Positions 1 through 8,664 of a stretch of 64,000 nt of DNA are shown piece after piece. The stretch's first letter is position 1, and each line of letters begins with the position of its first letter. Under the pieces are notes generated by a model. The model was not told the origin of the DNA, did not search any database, and worked only from the letters and a program-made list of their open reading frames with translations. This stretch comes from Paractinoplanes maris. Lineage in GTDB: Bacteria; Actinomycetota; Actinomycetes; Mycobacteriales; Micromonosporaceae. The translations under genes were made by a program, and so were the position numbers. The stretch covers positions 161,927 to 225,926 of the forward strand of contig NZ_JALPVL010000018.1 of NCBI RefSeq assembly GCF_023544465.1, given 5' to 3'.

Positions 1-121
1 TCTGCTCGGGTGTGCTGCTGCTCGCGCGGCCGCGGACGGCCATGTCGAGATAGGTGACGGCGTTGAGGGCCGCGGTCCCGGCGGCTCCCGCCGCCGCGCC
101 CGCCAGGATTCCGGTTCGCAT
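1..121 (-). CDS. N-terminal fragment of a conserved actinobacterial hypothetical protein
   Basis: An ATG at 121 opens a reading frame that runs off the left edge after 40 codons. The visible part is an Ala/Gly-rich hydrophobic stretch followed by the motif LNAVTYLDMAVRGR and an STPEQ tail. That pattern is familiar from small actinobacterial proteins of unknown function, probably with a membrane-inserted N-terminus. It lies downstream of the MFS gene on the same strand with a gap of about 54 bp, so the two may be co-transcribed. The function is unknown. Confidence 0.6.
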   Translation of the reverse strand, partial: MRTGILAGAAAGAAGTAALNAVTYLDMAVRGRASSSTPEQ

Positions 122-175
122 GGGATCAGCCGTGCCCGGCGAGCCCGGCCGCGAAACAACGCGGAACAAGCGGGC

Positions 176-1363
176 TCAGGCGCGGTTCACCAATACGCGG
201 CCGAATATCACCGTGATCACGCCGGCCAGGACGACCGACAGCAGGCCCACGCGCAGGCTGGTCTGGTCGGCGATGAGACCGACCAGCGGCGGTGACAGCA
301 GGAAGCCGCCGCGCAGCAGCCAGCTCACGATGGTCAGGCCGGTGCCGGGCGCGAGCCCGGGCAGCTCGTCGGCGGTGTGCATGGCCGCGGGCACCAGGGT
401 GGCCACGCCCAGCCCGGCCAGCGCGAACCCGGCCAGCGCGCTCGGCACCGACGGCACCGCCAGCGCCGCCCCCATGCCGATCGCGGCGAGCGCGCTGCCG
501 GCCCGGACGACCGTACGCTGGCCGAAACGGTCGACCACCCGGTCGCCGGCCAGACGGCCGACGGTCATCGCGACCTGCATGGCCACGACGGCGAGGCCCG
601 CGGTGGCCGCGCCCGCCTTCAGGTCATCGCTCAGATAGAGCGCACCCCAGGAGGCCCCCGCGTCCTCGACCAGCGCCCCGGCCGCCGCGAGCACGCCGAG
701 GGCGGCCAGCATGCCCACCGCGGCCCGGGTGAACGAGCGGGACACCGGCGTGGCGTCCTGATCGGCGACGCGCTCGGCGTCCTCGGCCCCCGGCAGCAGG
801 AAGCGGAAGGCGACCAGGGCGATCGCGCTGAACAGCACGGCCGAGACGGTCAGGTGTACGCCGATCGGCACCGACAGGCCGGCCGCGGCCGAGCCCATCA
901 GGCCGCCGAGCACCGCGCCGATGCTCCAGACGCCGTGCAGCGAGTTGAGGATGGAGCGGCCGTAGAGCCGCTGGACCCGCAGGCCGTGCGCGTTCTGGGC
1001 GACGTCGATGATGGAGTCGAGGGCGCCGACGACGAACAGCGCGCCCGCGAACGCCGTCCAGTGCGGGGCGAACGGGATGATCAGTGTGGCCAGGGTCAGC
1101 AGGACGATGCCGAAGGAGGCCGTACGGGCCGACCCGAGCCGGCGGATGACGGCCCCGGCCAGCAGACCGGCCAGCAGGGCGCCGACCGGCATCGCGGCGA
1201 TGGCCGTGCCGAAGAGCGCGTTGGAGACGCCGAGGTCGGCTTTGATCTGCGGATAGCGCGGCACCACGTTGAAGAACACCGCGCCGTTGGTGAGGAACAG
1301 CGCGGCGACGGCGGCCCGCGCCCTGCGAGCCTGCCGCGTGGGGGCGGCAGCCAGAGTCGTCAT
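176..1363 (-). CDS. MFS transporter, probable drug/metabolite exporter
   Basis: The 395-residue protein has a hydrophobic pattern consistent with 12 membrane segments split by a charged central loop (around residues 195-215, GAEDAERVADQD). The sugar-efflux/YfkF-like character is suggested by the opening NGAVFFNVVPRYPQIKADLG and an R-x-L-G-S loop after helix 2. I chose the ATG at 1363 because the upstream GTG/ATG candidates fall inside an inverted repeat (1370-1394) that looks like an operator. The substrate cannot be read from the sequence. It is a plasma-membrane secondary transporter. Confidence 0.85.
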   Translation of the reverse strand: MTTLAAAPTRQARRARAAVAALFLTNGAVFFNVVPRYPQIKADLGVSNALFGTAIAAMPVGALLAGLLAGAVIRRLGSARTASFGIVLLTLATLIIPFAPHWTAFAGALFVVGALDSIIDVAQNAHGLRVQRLYGRSILNSLHGVWSIGAVLGGLMGSAAAGLSVPIGVHLTVSAVLFSAIALVAFRFLLPGAEDAERVADQDATPVSRSFTRAAVGMLAALGVLAAAGALVEDAGASWGALYLSDDLKAGAATAGLAVVAMQVAMTVGRLAGDRVVDRFGQRTVVRAGSALAAIGMGAALAVPSVPSALAGFALAGLGVATLVPAAMHTADELPGLAPGTGLTIVSWLLRGGFLLSPPLVGLIADQTSLRVGLLSVVLAGVITVIFGRVLVNRA

Positions 1364-1369
1364 GCGGAC

Positions 1370-1394
1370 GAGCGTACACACGCTATGTACGCTC
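1370..1394. promoter_or_regulatory. Inverted repeat upstream of MFS gene (putative operator)
   Basis: GAGCGTACA and TGTACGCTC form perfect 9-bp arms around a 7-nt spacer, 7 bp upstream of the MFS start codon. A further TGTACGCTCGTACAC overlap extends the symmetry to the right. The position and size fit a repressor site (TetR, GntR or MarR type). No cognate regulator gene lies directly alongside. Confidence 0.5.
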
Positions 1395-1408
1395 GTACAC
1401 AGCGAACG

Positions 1409-2032
1409 TCAGGTGTGAGCGAAGCCATGCAACGCCTGCTCGACGTCGGCGTCGGTGAGCTGACCGAAGGCCTCGTAGAACTGCCCGACGGCGCGGAAGC
1501 CGGCCGGCTCGCTCAAGCAGATGGTGGTGTCGGCGTCCAGCGGGATGCCGGGCGCGCAGACCGGCGCCGCGAAGACCACGCGCGCGGGATGCCGTCCCCG
1601 GAGCCACGCGATCGCCGCCCGGGCCGTCACCCCGGTGGCCAGCCCGTCGTCGACCACCACGACCTCGCGGCCGGTCGGGTCCGGCGCGGGCCGGTCACCG
1701 CGGTACGCCCGTGTGCGCCGGCCCACCTCGGCCCGCGCGGCGGCCACCGCCTCCGCGAAATCCTCCGGCCCGAAGCCGCGGTCGAAGACCGGTGGCCCGT
1801 CCTCGGCGATCGCCCCGGCCCCGACCTCGGGCCGGCCCGGCTCACCGATCTTCCGGACGATCACGACGTCGAGCTCGGCCCCGATCCGGGCCGCGACCCG
1901 GACGGCGACCGGCACGCCCCCGCGCGGCAGAGCGAGCACGAGGGGCACCGGACCGGGATGTTTCGGCACCTGGGCCGCGACCGCCTCAGCGAGCTGGCGA
2001 CCGGCATCGTCCCGATTGGCGAAGATCGTCAT
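1409..2032 (-). CDS. Phosphoribosyltransferase-domain protein
   Basis: The 207-residue protein carries a PRTase type I fold. The PRPP-binding loop VVVVDDGLATGVTARAA lies near residues 125-140, preceded by LALPRGGVPVA and ELDVVIVRKIG. Proteins of this group are common in actinobacteria and are usually annotated only as phosphoribosyltransferase. The true substrate, if any, is not known. The start is the ATG at 2032 (MTIFANRDDAG), because the longer frame upstream would run through the selA promoter region. It is transcribed away from selA and towards the MFS gene. Confidence 0.8.
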   Translation of the reverse strand: MTIFANRDDAGRQLAEAVAAQVPKHPGPVPLVLALPRGGVPVAVRVAARIGAELDVVIVRKIGEPGRPEVGAGAIAEDGPPVFDRGFGPEDFAEAVAAARAEVGRRTRAYRGDRPAPDPTGREVVVVDDGLATGVTARAAIAWLRGRHPARVVFAAPVCAPGIPLDADTTICLSEPAGFRAVGQFYEAFGQLTDADVEQALHGFAHT

Positions 2033-2162
2033 GGTCAGGGGGTACCCCCGCGGCGTCGGCCCTATACGTCCGACCTGCGGGCCGCGAATGCCCGCGGTAC
2101 TTTCCGGCCGGGTAGCTTCGGGGCGTCGGATCGCGGGCATGCGAAGGGTCCAGGAGGCGACG

Positions 2163-3470
2163 ATGAGCGAGGCCCAGGTGGACCCCCGGCGGCGGGTACC
2201 GCGTACCGACGCGGTGCTGGCCGATCCCCGGCTGGCCGCGGCGACCGGCAGCGAGGGCCGGGCGGCGGTGAAGGCGGCCGTCGTGGGCACGCTTCAACGC
2301 GTACGGGAAGGAAAGCTCGACCCGGCTGAGGTCGTCGACGCCGTGCTCGCCGCCCTGCCCGGCGGGTTGCGGCCCGTGCTCAACGCGACCGGGGTCGTCC
2401 TGCACACCAACCTCGGCCGGGCCGCCCTCTCGCCCGCGGCCCGCGACGCCGTGGCCGCCGCGGCCGGGCACACCGACGTCGAGCTCGACCTGGCCACCGG
2501 CCGGCGCGCCAAGCGGGGCCGCACCGCCCTGGCCGCCCTGCACCGGGCCGTCCCCGCCGCGGGCGACGTGCACGTGGTCAACAACGGCGCCGCCGCCCTC
2601 GTGCTGACCGCCACCGCCCTGGCCGCCGAGGGCCGCGAGATCATCGTCAGCCGCGGCGAGATGGTCGAGATCGGCGACGGATTCCGCCTGCCCGATCTGC
2701 TGGAATCCACCGGCGCCCGGCTGCGCGAGGTGGGCACGACCAACCGCACCTCGCCGGCCGACTACGAACGGGCGATCGGCCCGGCCACCGGGTTCATCCT
2801 CAAGGTCCACCCGTCGAACTTCGTCGTGCGCGGCTTCACCAGCTCGGTGCCGATCACCGAGCTGGCCGCGCTGCCGGTCCCCGTCGTGGCCGACATCGGC
2901 TCCGGCCTGCTGGCCCCCGACCCGCTGCTCCCCGACGAGCCCGACGCCGCGACCACGCTGGCCGAGGGGGCCGACCTCGTCATCGCCAGCGGCGACAAGC
3001 TTCTGGGCGGACCCCAGGCGGGCCTGCTGCTGGGCGCGGCGCCGCTGATCGAACGCCTGCGCCGGCACCCGCTGGCCCGGGCCCTGCGCGTCGACAAGCT
3101 GACCCTGGCCGCCCTGCAGGCCACGCTGACCGGCCCGGCCACGCCGACCTGGGAGGCGCTGCGCGTCTCGCCCGAGGCTCTCCTGGCGCGCACCCGGCAC
3201 GCTCAGGCCCTGCTGGCCGAGGCCGGCGTCGAGGCCGACGTCGTCGCGTCGGAGGCGGTCGTCGGTGGCGGCGGGGCGCCCGAGCTGACGCTTCCGTCGT
3301 GGTCACTCTCCCTGCCTTTCCCGTACGCGTCACCGCTGCGCGCCGGGGCGACCCCCGTGGTGGGCCGGGTGGAACGCGACCGCCTCCTGCTCGACCTGCG
3401 CTGCGTGCCGCCCTCGGCCGACCACACTCTGGTCGACATGGTCGTCGCCGTGGCCGGACCGGCGGGCTGA
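2163..3470 (+). CDS. selA: L-seryl-tRNA(Sec) selenium transferase
   Basis: SelA converts seryl-tRNA(Sec) to selenocysteyl-tRNA(Sec) using selenophosphate and pyridoxal phosphate. At 435 residues it is slightly shorter than the E. coli enzyme. Recognisable features are the N-terminal domain ending in LNATGVVLHTNLGRA, the VVNNGAAA and EVGTTNRT segments, and the PLP-lysine motif SGDKLLGGPQAG near residue 278. The start is ATG 2163, with AGGAGG five bases upstream. SelB begins one base after its stop, so the two are translationally coupled. It works with selC, selD and the UGA-containing fdhA in this window. Confidence 0.97.
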   Translation: MSEAQVDPRRRVPRTDAVLADPRLAAATGSEGRAAVKAAVVGTLQRVREGKLDPAEVVDAVLAALPGGLRPVLNATGVVLHTNLGRAALSPAARDAVAAAAGHTDVELDLATGRRAKRGRTALAALHRAVPAAGDVHVVNNGAAALVLTATALAAEGREIIVSRGEMVEIGDGFRLPDLLESTGARLREVGTTNRTSPADYERAIGPATGFILKVHPSNFVVRGFTSSVPITELAALPVPVVADIGSGLLAPDPLLPDEPDAATTLAEGADLVIASGDKLLGGPQAGLLLGAAPLIERLRRHPLARALRVDKLTLAALQATLTGPATPTWEALRVSPEALLARTRHAQALLAEAGVEADVVASEAVVGGGGAPELTLPSWSLSLPFPYASPLRAGATPVVGRVERDRLLLDLRCVPPSADHTLVDMVVAVAGPAG

Positions 3471-3471
3471 C

Positions 3472-5313
3472 GTGCACGTCCTGGCCACCGCCGGTCACGT
3501 CGACCACGGCAAGTCGACGCTGGTGCGCGCGCTCACCGGCATGGAACCCGACCGGTGGGCCGAGGAACGCCGCCGCGGCATGACGATCGACCTGGGCTTC
3601 GCCTGGACCACGCTGGGCTCGGGCCGGACGGTCGCGTTCGTCGACGTGCCCGGCCACGAGCGTTTCGTGCCCAACATGCTGGCCGGCATCGGCCCCGTCC
3701 CGGCCGCGCTGCTGGTGGTGGCGGCGGACGAGGGCTGGATGCCCCAGTCGGCCGAGCACCTGGCCGCGCTGGCCGCTTTGGACGTACGGCATGGTCTGCT
3801 CGTGGTGACCCGGAGCGACCTGGCCGATCCCGGCCCGGCCACGGCGCAGGCGCTGGCCGAGATCGCCGCGACCTCGCTGGGCCAGGTGCCCGCGGTCGCC
3901 GTCAGCGGTCTCACCGGCGCCGGCCTCGACAACTTGCGGGCCGCGATCGACGACCTGGTCGACGCCTTGCCACCGCCCTCCCTCGACGAGCCCGTGCGTC
4001 TCTGGATCGACCGCGCGTTCACCGTCAAGGGCGCCGGCACCGTCGTCACCGGCACGCTGGGCGCGGGCGTCCTGCGGGTGGGTGACGAACTGGCCCTGGG
4101 CGACTCGGTGGTGCGGATCCGCGGCCTGCAGTCGCTGGGCCGGTCGGCCGACTCGGTCGAGGCTGTCGCGCGGGTGGCCGTCAACCTGCGCGGCACCCCC
4201 CGGGACGACGTGAGCCGGGGCGACGCCCTGCTGACTCCCGGCCGCTTCCGCCCGACCGAGCTGATCGACGTACGGGTCCACGGCGACCCCACCGCGGCCC
4301 TGCCGTCCACGATGACGCTGCACGCCGGCTCGGCCGCCGTCCCGGTGCGGGTGCGCCCGCTGGGCGACGACACCGCGCGTCTGCGCCTGGCCCGCCCGCT
4401 CCCGCTGCGGATCGGCGACCGGGCCCTGCTGCGCGACCCCGGCCTGCATCACGTGGCCGGCGGAGTCACCGTCCTCGACGTGGTGCCACCTGGCCTGCAG
4501 CGCCGGGGCGCCGCCGCCGCCCGAGCGGCCACCCTGTCCAAACTCGACGGCCACCCCGACCTGGCCGGCGAGCTCGCCCGACGCCACCTGATCCGGGCGG
4601 CTGACCTCGCCGCCATGGGCGTCCCGTTACCGGACGAGGCCGGGCCGGCATTCCGTTCCCCCACGCCCGCCTCGCCGAAGCCCGTGGCGGGGCCGGGCGG
4701 CGCGCCTGGCCATGACGCCCGATCCCCGTCCGTCGTCACGCCGGTGGTCAACGACTGGTATGCCGACCCGTCATTCTGGGCTTCGCTGCTCGACCGGCTC
4801 CCCACCGAGGTCGCGGCCTACCTGAAGGAGCACCCGCTCGAGCCCGGCATGCCGCTGGACGCCCTCCGCCACCGCCTCGCCCTGCCCGACCGTGCCCTCG
4901 TCACGGCGCTCCTGCGCCCACCCCTGTCCACCCGCAACGGCCGAGTGGCGACCGCCGTCGCCGGCCCACCCGCCGAGCTGGTCGCTCTGGTCGAGCGCGC
5001 CTTCGACGGCCTGAGCCCCTTCGCCGCCCCCGAGGCCCACGCCCTGACCGAGCTGGGCCTGGGCCCCCGCCAGCTGGCCGCCGCCGCCCGCACCGGCCTG
5101 GTCCTCCAGCTGGCCCCCCAGGTGGTGCTGGCCGCCGGCGCCGTCGAGCAAGCAGCTCAGGTCCTGGCCACCCTCCCGCAGCCGTTCACGCTGAGCGAGG
5201 CCCGCCGAGCCCTGGACACCACCCGCCGGGTGGCCGTCCCGTTCCTGGAGCTCCTGGACCGCCGCGGCATCACCCAGAGGCTCCCGGACGACCGTCGCCA
5301 ACTGCGGCCGTGA
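3472..5313 (+). CDS. selB: Selenocysteine-specific elongation factor SelB
   Basis: SelB is a GTPase that carries Sec-tRNA(Sec) to ribosomes paused at a UGA with a SECIS hairpin. The 613-residue protein opens with the G1 motif GHVDHGKST (residues about 8-16) and has DVPGHE near residue 60. It has TRSD in place of the usual NKxD/TKxD. EF-Tu-like beta-barrel domains follow, then a C-terminal winged-helix region that in this family binds SECIS. The start is the GTG at 3472, one base after the selA stop. A Pro/Ala-rich linker (about residues 390-430) separates the GTPase body from the winged helices. The 3' end overlaps the convergent ridA remnant by 44 bp. Confidence 0.96.
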   Translation: MHVLATAGHVDHGKSTLVRALTGMEPDRWAEERRRGMTIDLGFAWTTLGSGRTVAFVDVPGHERFVPNMLAGIGPVPAALLVVAADEGWMPQSAEHLAALAALDVRHGLLVVTRSDLADPGPATAQALAEIAATSLGQVPAVAVSGLTGAGLDNLRAAIDDLVDALPPPSLDEPVRLWIDRAFTVKGAGTVVTGTLGAGVLRVGDELALGDSVVRIRGLQSLGRSADSVEAVARVAVNLRGTPRDDVSRGDALLTPGRFRPTELIDVRVHGDPTAALPSTMTLHAGSAAVPVRVRPLGDDTARLRLARPLPLRIGDRALLRDPGLHHVAGGVTVLDVVPPGLQRRGAAAARAATLSKLDGHPDLAGELARRHLIRAADLAAMGVPLPDEAGPAFRSPTPASPKPVAGPGGAPGHDARSPSVVTPVVNDWYADPSFWASLLDRLPTEVAAYLKEHPLEPGMPLDALRHRLALPDRALVTALLRPPLSTRNGRVATAVAGPPAELVALVERAFDGLSPFAAPEAHALTELGLGPRQLAAAARTGLVLQLAPQVVLAAGAVEQAAQVLATLPQPFTLSEARRALDTTRRVAVPFLELLDRRGITQRLPDDRRQLRP

Positions 5314-5699
5314 CCTCCACCTCCAGCACCGCCCCCGGCAGGAACAGCCGGCTCACCTCGACGGTCGTGCTGGCCGGCGGTTTCCGGCCCGGTGCCGGGA
5401 AGAGCCGCCGCCGCACCGCGCCGTAAGCCGGCAGGTCATCGAGGTCGGTCATGAACGTCCGGAGGAACAGCACATCCCCGAGCCCCGCGCCATGGGCAGC
5501 CAGCAGCGCGCCGACGATCTCGAAGATCCGCTCGGCCTGCGCCCCCGCGTCCCCCGGCGCCACCACCGCCCCGGCGTCGTCCACCGCGACCTGCCCCGCC
5601 AGCTGAAGCAGAGCCCCACCGGGCAGATCGATCCGAGCGACATGAGCGAACCGGTCCCCGAACGGTGCCCGCCACCGAGGCCGGATTGTCGAGCGTCAT
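5270..5699 (-). pseudogene. RidA-family protein with a one-base frameshift
   Basis: RidA proteins hydrolyse reactive enamine/imine intermediates. The N-terminus MTLDNPASVA is read from the ATG at 5699. The rest of the family signature (PFGDRFAHVARID, LLQLAGQVAVDDAG, PGDAGAQAERIFEIVGALLAAHG, LFLPGAVLEVEV) lies in a different frame. The switch is at GCGGGCACCG, plus-strand 5668-5670. Removing one G would restore VAAPFGDRF and a continuous protein of about 142 residues. It is either a recent pseudogene or an assembly/sequencing error in a G run. It diverges from the LysR gene at 5780, a common regulator-target layout. Confidence 0.75.
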
Positions 5700-5779
5700 C
5701 TTCACCATGCCGGCGACGCTAGGCGTGGTGATGCCATGCCACCAGCGAATGTCGAGCATGCCTGCCATGCTGTGCAGTC

Positions 5780-6682
5780 ATGGACACGGTTCTGCTCGAT
5801 GTCTTCCGCACCGTCGCCCACCTCGGCTCGATCACCGCGGCCGCCCGCCGCCTGCAGTTCACCCAGTCAGCCGTGTCCCGCCAGATAGCCACCCTCGAGG
5901 CAGAACTGGGCACCCGGATCTTCGACCGTCTCCCTCGAGGCGTGGCCCTGACCGAGGAGGGCCGCACCCTGCTCCCGCACGCCGACGCCATCCTCGACCG
6001 CCTGGCCGCAGCCCGCCGCGCCGTCGACGACCTGCACACGCTGAGGGCCGGCCGCCTGCGGGTGGCCGCCTTTCCGACCGCCGTGGCCGCGCTGGTCCCC
6101 CGCGCTCTCGCCGCCTTTCGCGCGGCCCACCCCGAGGTGGCGGTCAGCCTCATCGAGGGCCTGACCCCCACCCTGCTGGAACGCCTGGCCACCGGCGAAG
6201 CCGACGTGGCCGTGGTGAGCGAGTCCCCCGCCGGCCCGATCGACACGACGCGCTTCGACCTGCACCACATCCTCGACGAGCGCCTGCTGGTGGCCGTCTC
6301 CCGCACCCACCGCCTGGCCCGCCGCCGCACAGTCCGCCTGTCCGAACTGGAAGCCGACTCCTTCGTCGCGGGTTCCGCCCACGCCGAGGAGACACTGCTG
6401 CGAGCCAGCCTGCCCACCGGCTTCCGCCCCCGCATCGACATAGTCGCCGCCGACTGGACCGGCAAGCTGGGCTGCGTGGCCGCCGGCCTCGGCATAGCCC
6501 TGATCCCAGCCTTGGCCATGCGCTCCAAACCCGCCGACGTGGCCCTGCTACGCCTGCACCCCGACGACGAACCCACCCGCCGCATCCACGCAGCCGCCCG
6601 CGCCGGCCACACTCCCCCACCCGCCGTGACGTCGTTCCTGCCCCTGCTGAAGGAGTCCCTCGACCCACTGTGGTCCCGCTGA
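5780..6682 (+). CDS. LysR-family transcriptional regulator
   Basis: The 300-residue protein has an N-terminal winged helix-turn-helix (residues about 3-60: DVFRTVAHLGSITAAARRL, then QSAVSRQIATLEAELG). A LysR substrate-binding domain follows, with the typical LRVAAFPTA and GLGIALIPALA segments. It is transcribed divergently from the broken RidA gene with about 80 bp between them, so RidA was presumably its target. The spacer contains a GTGG...CCAC dyad near 5727-5744. The effector is unknown. Confidence 0.9.
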   Translation: MDTVLLDVFRTVAHLGSITAAARRLQFTQSAVSRQIATLEAELGTRIFDRLPRGVALTEEGRTLLPHADAILDRLAAARRAVDDLHTLRAGRLRVAAFPTAVAALVPRALAAFRAAHPEVAVSLIEGLTPTLLERLATGEADVAVVSESPAGPIDTTRFDLHHILDERLLVAVSRTHRLARRRTVRLSELEADSFVAGSAHAEETLLRASLPTGFRPRIDIVAADWTGKLGCVAAGLGIALIPALAMRSKPADVALLRLHPDDEPTRRIHAAARAGHTPPPAVTSFLPLLKESLDPLWSR

Positions 6683-6694
6683 GAAGGCCGGCTT

Positions 6695-7120
6695 TCAGGC
6701 GCTGTCGGCGATGGTGAACAGCCTCTGCCGCGAACGCTCGATCAGCGTCGTGAGCAGGTGGATGTGCGTGTCACCGAACGCCTCTTCGAGCAGCACATCC
6801 TCGTCACCCACGAGGTTGGGGTACGCCTCGTTCTCGGCGCGCTCGTCCAGGATGGCGTTCCGCTCGGCACAGAGCGTGCGCAGGTTGTCGAACTCCGTCA
6901 TCCCCTCGACCCGGTCACTGCCGGGACGGGACGAGCCGGAAACCAGCGCGGCGTAACGCGCGTTCAACAAGCGCTGCGCCTCTTCCTCCGAAGTCCAGGG
7001 CGTGCCATAAAAAACCTCGGTGGTGTCCTGGTCGGGTCCGATCAGGAGAAGACCCTGGCTTCGGCCGAGAAAGTCGTTCTCCATCTCCGAGAAGACGCGC
7101 AGTTCAGTCAATTCGATCAT
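6695..7120 (-). CDS. Hypothetical acidic protein
   Basis: I do not recognise this 141-residue soluble, acidic protein. It begins MIELTELRVFSEMENDF, with a potential SD GGAGC just upstream. It has no signal peptide or membrane segment. The C-terminal half is rich in Glu/Leu and looks alpha-helical. It ends 12 bp from the convergent LysR gene. The codon usage is somewhat less GC-biased than its neighbours, which may mean later acquisition. No function is assigned. Confidence 0.65.
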   Translation of the reverse strand: MIELTELRVFSEMENDFLGRSQGLLLIGPDQDTTEVFYGTPWTSEEEAQRLLNARYAALVSGSSRPGSDRVEGMTEFDNLRTLCAERNAILDERAENEAYPNLVGDEDVLLEEAFGDTHIHLLTTLIERSRQRLFTIADSA

Positions 7121-7237
7121 CGTGTGCTCCTTGGTTCAGGGCGCCCGCTGTGGGCTGGGAACCACGCTCGCACAGGCCTCTTGAACCTGTTTGCGCTAGA
7201 AGGCGAAGACTCGGGCGCGCGGAGACCGGCAGAACAA

Positions 7238-7265
7238 ATGGGACGGAGAAATGCGGTCGTCCCAT
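7238..7265. other. Intergenic hairpin between selC and the hypothetical gene
   Basis: The 262-bp gene-free stretch 7121-7382 contains one clear dyad, ATGGGACG/CGTCCCAT, with a 12-nt loop. It also has a 10-bp direct repeat CGATAAAGCG at 7359 and 7375, the second copy overlapping the tRNA 3' end. The hairpin lies about 120 nt downstream of selC on its strand and could end that transcript, but it has no U tract. I see no other structure here. Confidence 0.3.
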
Positions 7266-7382
7266 CACGTCTGGGCGAGCCGGAGCCGACTGTCCGATAA
7301 TCCATGACGAATTCATAACGGTCCGCGGAATCGCCCGCAGACCCGATGCCGTAATCCCCGATAAAGCGCGACAGCGATAAAG

Positions 7383-7475
7383 CGGAGGCGGACGGGAATC
7401 GAACCCGCCTGACCCGGGTGCCGGGTCACACCGGTTTTGAAGACCGGGAGGGGCACCAGCCACCTGAACGCCTCC
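7383..7475 (-). tRNA. selC: tRNA-Sec (anticodon TCA)
   Basis: Read on the minus strand, GGAGGCG (from 7475) pairs with CGCCTCC to form the acceptor stem, followed by discriminator G. The anticodon arm CCGGTCTTCAAAACCGG presents TCA, which reads UGA. A long variable arm (TGACCCGGCACCCGGGTCA) and the T arm CGGGTTCGATTCCCG follow. About 93 nt with an extended variable arm is characteristic of bacterial tRNA(Sec). CCA is not encoded. It diverges from selD, as expected for a shared selenium locus. Confidence 0.95.
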
Positions 7476-7580
7476 GGGGTCGACGATAGCTGTTGCTTGC
7501 GGGGACGTGGGTGGCGGCCAGGGCGTGATCCTGAGCGCCCCGAGGGGCGGGGTGATCACGGGCGTGCCAGAGTGGTCGGT

Positions 7581-8591
7581 GTGACTGCTGTTGATGCGAC
7601 TCGGCTGACCCAGTACGCGCACGGCGGTGGCTGTGCCTGCAAGATTCCGCCCGGTGAGCTCGAGTCCGTCGTGGCCGGGCTGGTCGGGACGGGGTTGCCC
7701 AAGGGGCCGGGTGAGCTGCTCGTCGGGCTGGATGACGGGGATGACGCGGCCGTGGTGAGTCTGGCCAACGGCACGGCGGTGGTGGCTACGGCTGACTTCT
7801 TCACGCCGGTGGTCGACGACGCGTACGACTGGGGGCGGATCGCGGCGGCGAACGCGCTGTCCGACGTCTATGCGATGGGTGGGACGCCGGTTGTCGCGGT
7901 CAACCTGCTGGCCTGGCCGCGGGATCTGCTTCCCATGGAGCTCGCGGGTGAGGTGCTGGCCGGGGGGCTGGCCATCGCGCGGGACGCCGGCTGTCACCTG
8001 GCCGGAGGGCACAGCGTGGATGACCCGGAGCCCAAGTACGGTATGGCGGTCACCGGCATCGCCGACCCGCACCGGCTCTTGCGCAATGACGCGGGTGTGG
8101 CCGGGGTGCCGCTCACGCTCACCAAACCGCTGGGCATCGGGATGCTCAACAGCCGGCACAAGGCGACCGGCGAGGTCTTTCAGAACGCGATCGACACCAT
8201 GGCCACGCTCAACCTGGCGGCGTCGGTCGAAGCCCTGCGGATCGGGGCGGTCTGCGCCACCGATGTGACCGGCTTCGGGCTGTTCGGTCACCTGCACAAG
8301 CTGGCCCGGGCCAGCGGGGTCACGGCTCGCCTCCACGCAAGCGCGGTTCCCTACCTGGATGGTGCCCGCGAGGCCCTGCGGGACGGGTACGTCAGTGGGG
8401 GCACCCGCCGCAACCTGGACTGGGTCCGGCCGCACCTCGACAGCGACGTCAGCGAGGACGAGTTGCTCCTGCTGGCCGACGCGCAGACCTCGGGCGGACT
8501 GCTCGTGGCCGGTGAGGTGCCGGGCTACCCGGTCATCGGCGAGCTGATCCCGGCGCGGCCGGACGGGACCACGCTCGAAGTACGGTCCTGA
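7581..8591 (+). CDS. selD: Selenophosphate synthetase
   Basis: SelD makes monoselenophosphate from selenide and ATP, the selenium donor for SelA. The protein is 336 residues from the GTG at 7581 (VTAVDATRLTQYAHGGG). The catalytic loop reads GGGCACKIPP, so cysteine occupies the position that is selenocysteine in some organisms, and the essential Lys follows. GLDDGDDAAV, NALSDVYAMGG and CATDVTGFGLFGHL are conserved metal and nucleotide segments. A longer frame upstream would overlap selC, so I rejected it. Only this copy is seen, next to its tRNA. Confidence 0.96.
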   Translation: MTAVDATRLTQYAHGGGCACKIPPGELESVVAGLVGTGLPKGPGELLVGLDDGDDAAVVSLANGTAVVATADFFTPVVDDAYDWGRIAAANALSDVYAMGGTPVVAVNLLAWPRDLLPMELAGEVLAGGLAIARDAGCHLAGGHSVDDPEPKYGMAVTGIADPHRLLRNDAGVAGVPLTLTKPLGIGMLNSRHKATGEVFQNAIDTMATLNLAASVEALRIGAVCATDVTGFGLFGHLHKLARASGVTARLHASAVPYLDGAREALRDGYVSGGTRRNLDWVRPHLDSDVSEDELLLLADAQTSGGLLVAGEVPGYPVIGELIPARPDGTTLEVRS

Positions 8592-8626
8592 CCGCGAGCG
8601 CCGGGCACGGCGAGCCGGCGCGGGGG

Positions 8627-8657
8627 TTGACTTCGAGTGCACTCGAACTGCGAGGCT
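8627..8657 (+). promoter_or_regulatory. MerR-type promoter with palindromic operator
   Basis: TTGACT (-35) is followed by a 19-bp spacer and a weak GAGGCT -10. The spacer contains the perfect palindrome TTCGAGTGCACTCGAA (8632-8647). An overlong spacer filled by a dyad is the hallmark of promoters twisted open by MerR-family activators. It lies directly in front of a merR gene, so autoregulation is likely. Confidence 0.75.
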
Positions 8658-8664
8658 GACACCC

